Shown: in pieces, positions 6,864-10,561 of the stretch
Layout: every line of letters begins with the position of its first letter
Numbering within the stretch: position 1 is the stretch's first letter
Source: Bacteroidales bacterium UBA4459
GTDB taxonomy: Bacteria > Bacteroidota > Bacteroidia > Bacteroidales > F082
DNA: 10,561 nt
Direction: 5' to 3'
Assembly (NCBI GenBank): GCA_002389465.1
Contig: DGOT01000124.1
Span: 1-10,561, forward strand
Made by a program: the position numbers and the translations under genes
Notes under the pieces: generated by a model
Told to the model about the DNA's origin: nothing
The model's input: the letters and a program-made list of their open reading frames with translations, nothing else
Databases searched by the model: none

Positions 6864-8174
6864 ATGGAAATTATCCTATTTATAGGTGGCATTCTGGCCG
6901 GATTTGCAGCAGGATACGTGATTGGCAGACTGAGCTCCAGGTCGAAATTTATGGGTGTTGAGAATGACCTCAGACAGCAAAATGCGGTGTTGCACACGAA
7001 ACTGGAAGAGTTGGAGAAAGATAAGGAAAGTATGGAAAAAAGTTTCAACGACCAGTCAGCGAAACGACAGGAAGCCGAGGTACAGATAGCCTCGATGAAG
7101 TCGGACTATATGAACCTGAAGGAGAAGTTGGATGCTGAACGTAAGCAAATTGAGGAGTTGGAGAAGAGGTTCCAGACCGAGTTTGAAAATATTGCCAATA
7201 AAATATTGAAACAGAACACACTGGAATTTAACCAAAGCAGTGCGAAAAATATGACAGACCTGCTGACGCCGCTGAAGGAAAAGATCAGCAGTTTTGAAAA
7301 AAAGGTGGAAGAAACCTACGAAAAAGGACTCAAAGATAGGGCGGATCTGAAAGCAGAGATAAAGAACCTGTATGAACTGAGTATGACCCTGGACAAAGAT
7401 GCAAAAGACCTGACCAGTGCGCTGAAGGCAGACACGAAAAAACAAGGCAACTGGGGGGAAGTCATTCTGGAGCGGGTGCTTGAGCGCAGCGGGCTCATTA
7501 AGGATGAGGAGTATTATCTGCAGTTTACGGGCAAATCGGAAGAAGGGGCGACGCTTCGGCCCGATGTAGTCATCCGCCTGCCTGAGGACAAACATCTGGT
7601 AGTGGATTCAAAGGTGTCGCTGACAGCCTATACCGAATATTCGTCAGCCGAATCGGAACAGCAACGCGACCTGGCCATGAAGAAGCATCTTGATTCCATC
7701 AAAAAGCATGTAAAAGAATTGAGTGAAAAGAATTATTCCGAAGTTCTGGGCATCAATTCGCCCGATTTTGTTTTGATGTTTTTGCCCATCGAGCCTGCTT
7801 TCAGTATAGCCGTTCAGGCTGATCATGAGCTGTTTAATTATGCCTGGCAACGGAAAGTGGTGATCGTCAGCCCGACAACGCTTTTAGCTACTCTACGTAC
7901 CATAGCCTCTATCTGGAAATATGAGAAACAATCACAGAACGCGCAGGAAATTGCCCGGAGGGGTGGCCTGTTGTATGATAAGTTCGTGAGTTTCATCAAA
8001 GACCTGGAAGCCGTAGGTGCCGGATTGCAGCGTGCCGAGAAAGCCTATGAAGATGCACATAAAAAGTTGACATCCGGCAGGGGCGACCTGATCACGCAGG
8101 CCGAGCAACTGAAGTCGATGGGCGTAACGACAAAAAAAAGCCTGCCGGCAGAATTTATGGAACCAGAAGAATAA
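6864..8174 (+). CDS. rmuC: RmuC family DNA recombination protein
   Basis: The 436-residue product has one N-terminal membrane helix (about 3-21, with the glycine-rich GGILAGFAAGYVIG) and a long coiled coil (about 30-120) rich in Glu, Lys and Leu. The RmuC domain follows (about 130-420). Conserved family stretches are GNWGEVILERVLERSGL (195-211), LRPDVVIRLP (231-240), HLVVDSKVSLTAY (244-256, with D248 and K250 in a DSK motif like that of PD-(D/E)XK nucleases), FLPIEPAF (306-313) and ARRGGLLYDKF (364-374). In E. coli RmuC limits inversion at short inverted repeats and is thought to act as a membrane-tethered nuclease; the exact reaction is less certain. ATG 6864 places the membrane helix at the usual position. 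The stop lies 3 bases before the RlmB-type gene, so the two are co-transcribed. Confidence 0.94.
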   Translation: MEIILFIGGILAGFAAGYVIGRLSSRSKFMGVENDLRQQNAVLHTKLEELEKDKESMEKSFNDQSAKRQEAEVQIASMKSDYMNLKEKLDAERKQIEELEKRFQTEFENIANKILKQNTLEFNQSSAKNMTDLLTPLKEKISSFEKKVEETYEKGLKDRADLKAEIKNLYELSMTLDKDAKDLTSALKADTKKQGNWGEVILERVLERSGLIKDEEYYLQFTGKSEEGATLRPDVVIRLPEDKHLVVDSKVSLTAYTEYSSAESEQQRDLAMKKHLDSIKKHVKELSEKNYSEVLGINSPDFVLMFLPIEPAFSIAVQADHELFNYAWQRKVVIVSPTTLLATLRTIASIWKYEKQSQNAQEIARRGGLLYDKFVSFIKDLEAVGAGLQRAEKAYEDAHKKLTSGRGDLITQAEQLKSMGVTTKKSLPAEFMEPEE

Positions 8175-8177
8175 CAC

Positions 8178-8921
8178 ATGGATAAAGAAAGACAACAGGA
8201 AATGGTGTACGGCATAAGGCCCGTACTTGAGGCAGTGGACGCCGGGAAAGAAGTAGAAAAAGTACTCATTCAGAAAGGACTACGCAGTGCCACTTTTGCG
8301 GAACTGATGCAGGTGATCAAAGAGCATTCGGTGCCGTACCAGTTTGTACCTGTGGAGAAACTGAACCGGGTTACGCGAAAAAACCACCAGGGAGTTGTAG
8401 CCTACATTTCACCAGTTGCTTTTTACCGGATAGAAGATGTGTTGCCCGGGATTTACGAGCAAGGAAAGATGCCTTTTATGCTGGTGCTCGACCGCATCAC
8501 GGATGTGCGTAATTTCGGTGCTATTCTGCGTACGGCCGAGTGTACCGGAGTAGATGCCGTGGTCATACCTTCCCGGAATTCGGCGCAACTGAATTCGGGT
8601 ACGGTAAAGTCATCGGCAGGAGCCATTTTCAACATGCCGATCTGTCGCAGCGACAACTTGAAAGACACCATCGACTACCTGAAACAAAGCGGTTTAAGAG
8701 TGGCAGCTGCCACAGAAAAGGCGGAACATACCTGCTTTGCCGCCGACCTCACCGGCCCGCTTGTCTTGCTGCTCGGATCGGAAGGAGAGGGGATATCAAC
8801 CGAGTACTTAAAAAAAGCTGATGTGCAGGTTAAAATTCCTGTGCTGGGAGAAATAGAATCGTTGAACGTATCTGTTGCTGCCGGTGTTTTGATGTATGAA
8901 GTTATTCGACAGAGACAATAA
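8178..8921 (+). CDS. rlmB: RlmB-type 23S rRNA 2'-O-ribose methyltransferase (SpoU/TrmH family)
   Basis: The 247-residue product has the small substrate-binding domain at about 9-80 (VYGIRPVLEAV, KNHQGVVAYIS) and the SPOUT knot domain at about 98-247. The three SpoU motifs are complete: motif 1 DRITDVRNFGAILRTAE (105-121, with N112 and R118), motif 2 LLLGSEGEGIS (197-207) and motif 3 IPVLGEIESLNVSVAAG (220-236, with N230). Proteins of this shape transfer a methyl group from S-adenosylmethionine to a guanosine ribose of 23S rRNA (G2251 in E. coli). The family also holds close tRNA- and rRNA-modifying paralogues, so the exact target is an assignment by similarity. It follows rmuC after 3 bases and is closed by the hairpin at 8926-8961. 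Confidence 0.9.
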   Translation: MDKERQQEMVYGIRPVLEAVDAGKEVEKVLIQKGLRSATFAELMQVIKEHSVPYQFVPVEKLNRVTRKNHQGVVAYISPVAFYRIEDVLPGIYEQGKMPFMLVLDRITDVRNFGAILRTAECTGVDAVVIPSRNSAQLNSGTVKSSAGAIFNMPICRSDNLKDTIDYLKQSGLRVAAATEKAEHTCFAADLTGPLVLLLGSEGEGISTEYLKKADVQVKIPVLGEIESLNVSVAAGVLMYEVIRQRQ

Positions 8922-8925
8922 AAAA

Positions 8926-8961
8926 AGCTCCGTCCTGAAAAGAACGGAGCTCCTGTTTTTT
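8926..8961. terminator. Hairpin terminator between rlmB and rplS
   Basis: AGCTCCGT (8926-8933) pairs with ACGGAGCT (8944-8951) around a ten-base loop. A T run at 8956-8961 lies four bases past the stem on the plus strand. An A run at 8920-8926 overlapping the stem base gives U residues right after the stem on the minus strand. It can therefore end both the rmuC-rlmB transcript and the convergent rplS transcript; the minus-strand form looks the tighter one. Confidence 0.85.
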
Positions 8962-8974
8962 ATAAAAATAGCTG

Positions 8975-9328
8975 TTACATTCTTTTTTCTTTAATCCTGG
9001 CTTTCTTACCACGAAGTTCTCTGAAGTAGAAGATACGTGCCCTTCTGACAACACCAACTTTATTCACAACAATTTCTTCAATAAACGGGGAAGAAATCGG
9101 AAAAATTCTTTCAACACCCACGTTGCTCGAGATTTTTCTCACCGTAAAGGTTTCTGTAGGTCCGCCTCCGACACGCTGCAAAACTACTCCCTGGAATTTT
9201 TGTAAACGCTCTTTACTTCCCTCTTTGATCTTATAGGTAACCGTAACGGTGTCCCCTGCTTTAAATTTCGGAAAATCTTTAATCTCTACAGAGTCTTCTA
9301 TCAGTTGTAATAATTCTTTCTTACTCAT
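8975..9328 (-). CDS. rplS: 50S ribosomal protein L19
   Basis: The 117-residue product has the complete L19 pattern: FKAGDTVTVTYKIKEGSKER (about 22-41), FQGVVLQRVGGG (45-56), TFTVRKISSNVGVERIFPI (60-78), SSPFIEEI and VGVVRRARIFYFRELRGKKARIKEK at the end. L19 is a large-subunit protein at the interface with the small subunit. The length is normal for the family. It lies 119 bases downstream of trmD, a gap that holds its own promoter, so it can be expressed independently of trmD at the higher level a ribosomal protein needs. Confidence 0.97.
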   Translation of the reverse strand: MSKKELLQLIEDSVEIKDFPKFKAGDTVTVTYKIKEGSKERLQKFQGVVLQRVGGGPTETFTVRKISSNVGVERIFPISSPFIEEIVVNKVGVVRRARIFYFRELRGKKARIKEKRM

Positions 9329-9365
9329 CGTCTTAAGCTTTGCGGTGGTTTTTTAAAAATGAGTG

Positions 9366-9395
9366 CAAATATACAGCTATTTCTTTATGTGCAAA
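9366..9395 (-). promoter_or_regulatory. Candidate rplS promoter
   Basis: On the minus strand TTTG (9395-9392) precedes TATATTTG (9373-9366) with an 18-base gap. Both elements match the consensus, but the gap is one base short of the usual range. The predicted start is near 9359, about 31 bases upstream of the rplS ATG. It lies in the gap between the trmD stop (9448) and rplS. Confidence 0.55.
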
Positions 9396-9447
9396 TAAAA
9401 TTACTAAAAAAACTACATTATATGTTAACAGAAAATTGTTCATCTTT

Positions 9448-10134
9448 TTAGTCGTCTTCATTTCTTAGCAGGCCAGGCTTCCGTTCAGCTGTTCTTTTGA
9501 GCGATTGTTCATATTTCCATTCTTCAATCAGTTTTTCATTCCCCGAAAGAAGTATGTCCGGTACCTTCCAGCCCCTGAACGCACGTGGGCGGGTATATAC
9601 AGGTGGAGAAACCAGGTTGTTTTGGAAAGAATCGCTCAGTGCAGATGTCTCATCGCCAAGAACGCCGGGAATAAGCCTGACCACGCTATCCACAAAAACA
9701 GCAGCTGCCAGTTCGCCACCCGATAAAACATAACTTCCAATAGATATCTCTTTGGTGATCAGACGTTCCCTGACCCGTTCGTCAATTCCTTTATAATGGC
9801 CGCAGAGGATCATGAGGTTGCCTTTGAGAGAATACTGGTTAGCCACTTTTTGATCCAGTAAATCACCGTCCGGACTCATGTATATAATCTCATCGTACTT
9901 TCTTTCGGCTGTAAGCTTATCAACACAGCGGGCAATGGGTTCAATCATCATCACCATGCCGGCACCACCCGAGAAAGCATAATCGTCCGTTTTGCGGTGC
10001 TTGTCGGTCGTGTAATCGCGTAACTGGTGTAAGTGGATGTGAGCCAGTCCTTTCTGCTGCGCTCTTTTAATGATGGATTCGGAAAAAGGACCCTGGAACA
10101 TTTCGGGGAATATGGTGATGATATCAATGCGCAT
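9448..10134 (-). CDS. trmD: tRNA (guanine-37 N1)-methyltransferase TrmD
   Basis: TrmD uses S-adenosylmethionine to methylate N1 of G37 beside the anticodon, which prevents +1 frameshifting. The 228-residue product starts MRIDIITIFPEMF, the conserved TrmD opening. An upstream in-frame ATG at 10206 would add 24 residues that do not fit the family and would overlap the preceding gene, so I place the start at 10134. Visible motifs are DYAFSGGAGMVM (51-62), LCGHYKGIDERV (110-121, first knot loop), YVLSGGELAAAVFVDSVVR (135-153, with R153), IPGVLG (155-160), the catalytic-type Asp168 in SDSF and the VYTRP near 179-183. All the key residues seem intact. It lies 11 bases after a small membrane-protein gene and upstream of rplS. 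Confidence 0.96.
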   Translation of the reverse strand: MRIDIITIFPEMFQGPFSESIIKRAQQKGLAHIHLHQLRDYTTDKHRKTDDYAFSGGAGMVMMIEPIARCVDKLTAERKYDEIIYMSPDGDLLDQKVANQYSLKGNLMILCGHYKGIDERVRERLITKEISIGSYVLSGGELAAAVFVDSVVRLIPGVLGDETSALSDSFQNNLVSPPVYTRPRAFRGWKVPDILLSGNEKLIEEWKYEQSLKRTAERKPGLLRNEDD

Positions 10135-10145
10135 TTTTGATTGTT

Positions 10146-10475
10146 TTATGTTGTTTCTTCTGTGATGTGATGCATTGTGCACCGGTAGATGTCCATGAAA
10201 AAGCACGAGGAAGATTGTTTACATGTACGTTTAAAATACCGATGTAGCGAACCGCCCAGCTTTTGCCCGAGGAAAAATGCACCGACTAAAAAAATGTAAG
10301 TGTACCAGGTAAAACCGATGCTTGTAAACAACCGTAAAGCAATAATAAAAGGAACCGGAATATGAACGGCCAGCACCCACTGCCACGAAAATATTTTTAC
10401 GTTGTCGCGCCAATATCCGAAAGGAATATTAAATAATAATACAAACAACGTAACATAAATAAGTGCGGAAGTCAT
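10146..10475 (-). CDS. Small three-helix membrane protein of unknown function
   Basis: I do not assign this to a named family. From the ATG at 10475 it has 109 residues with three hydrophobic segments at about 2-18, 33-51 and 57-72. The first and second are linked by a short polar turn (FGYWRDNVKIFSWQW). Glycine-rich FLGQKLGG closes the third helix. The well-behaved part ends near residue 80; the remaining tail, rich in Ser, Cys, Thr and His, looks poorly constrained. An in-frame ATG at 10502 would add nine residues (MPRYVEKSN), but it overlaps a promoter-like element and the membrane segment starts directly after the later ATG, so I prefer 10475. It ends 11 bases before trmD and is probably co-transcribed with it. 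No catalytic motif is visible. Confidence 0.65.
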   Translation of the reverse strand: MTSALIYVTLFVLLFNIPFGYWRDNVKIFSWQWVLAVHIPVPFIIALRLFTSIGFTWYTYIFLVGAFFLGQKLGGSLHRYFKRTCKQSSSCFFMDIYRCTMHHITEETT

Positions 10476-10499
10476 ATTGCTTTTTTCAACGTATCGTGG

Positions 10500-10507
10500 C
10501 AAAGTTC
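10500..10507 (-). promoter_or_regulatory. Weak candidate -7 element ahead of the membrane protein-trmD unit
   Basis: On the minus strand this reads GAACTTTG, one or two bases from TAnnTTTG depending on how strictly the first position is weighed. It has no TTG at 19-21 bases; the nearest lies about 25 bases away. It would give a start near 10493 and a short leader to the ATG at 10475. The remaining bases to 10561 show no gene that I can support. Confidence 0.25.
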
Positions 10508-10561
10508 GGTATTTTTAGCTAATAGTGCGCATCAACAGGCCCAATCAGCGATTAAAAGTGA

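Noticed and set aside
7056..7595. Minus-strand open frame of 179 codons
   Set aside because: It lies wholly inside rmuC. Its Phe/Leu-rich product is the expected mirror of the coiled-coil codons on the other strand.
10135..10206. A 24-residue N-terminal extension of TrmD
   Set aside because: The family starts at MRIDIITIFPEMF, and the extension overlaps the end of the upstream membrane-protein gene in another frame.

Overview
This window reads as ordinary chromosome from a member of the Bacteroidota, possibly Bacteroidales-like, though the order is not settled by the sequence. Several things point there. One protein ends in a type IX secretion sorting domain. Families largely confined to this phylum are present (DUF4293, DUF3078, a Rho with a long charged insert). 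Start codons lack Shine-Dalgarno sequences. Upstream regions carry the phylum's promoter form (TTG or TTTG, about 19-21 bases, then TAnnTTTG). Base composition looks even, and I see no tRNA, rRNA, insertion sequence, CRISPR array or phage gene.

Layout. Positions 1-271 are non-coding and hold a good candidate promoter for a secreted protein at 272-1876, which has nine repeat units of about 48 residues with the ELWxxDGTxxGT motif plus a C-terminal sorting domain. A strong two-way hairpin terminator (1941-1970) separates it from the convergent rho gene (3648 down to 1990). Rho is divergent from a DUF4293 four-helix membrane protein (3925-4395). Next, on the minus strand, comes a pair with only 6 bases between them: a DUF3078 outer-membrane protein (5825-4920) and a YfcE-like metallophosphoesterase (4913-4410). 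Upstream of these, also on the minus strand, is a secreted protein with two TonB C-terminal-type domains (6738-5932). On the plus strand rmuC (6864-8174) and an RlmB-type 23S rRNA ribose methyltransferase (8178-8921) sit 3 bases apart and end at a second hairpin terminator (8926-8961). The minus strand then holds rplS (9328-8975), trmD (10134-9448) and, 11 bases upstream of trmD, a small membrane protein of unknown function (10475-10146).

How the genes fit together. Most are housekeeping: transcription termination (Rho), rRNA and tRNA methylation (RlmB, TrmD), a ribosomal protein (L19) and DNA maintenance (RmuC). The rest serve the cell envelope: the type IX cargo, the DUF3078 barrel, the TonB-type protein and two small membrane proteins. 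The trmD-rplS order is the remnant of the widespread rpsP-rimM-trmD-rplS arrangement, but rpsP and rimM are not beside it. Two membrane-protein genes (3925 and 10475) probably start later than the longest open frame, because the extended start falls in or beside a promoter-like element. TrmD also starts later, at a conserved internal methionine.

I found no clearly new biological system. The parts most worth a second look are the repeat protein, the Rho insert and leader, the double TonB-type domain protein, and the uncharacterised membrane protein ahead of trmD.
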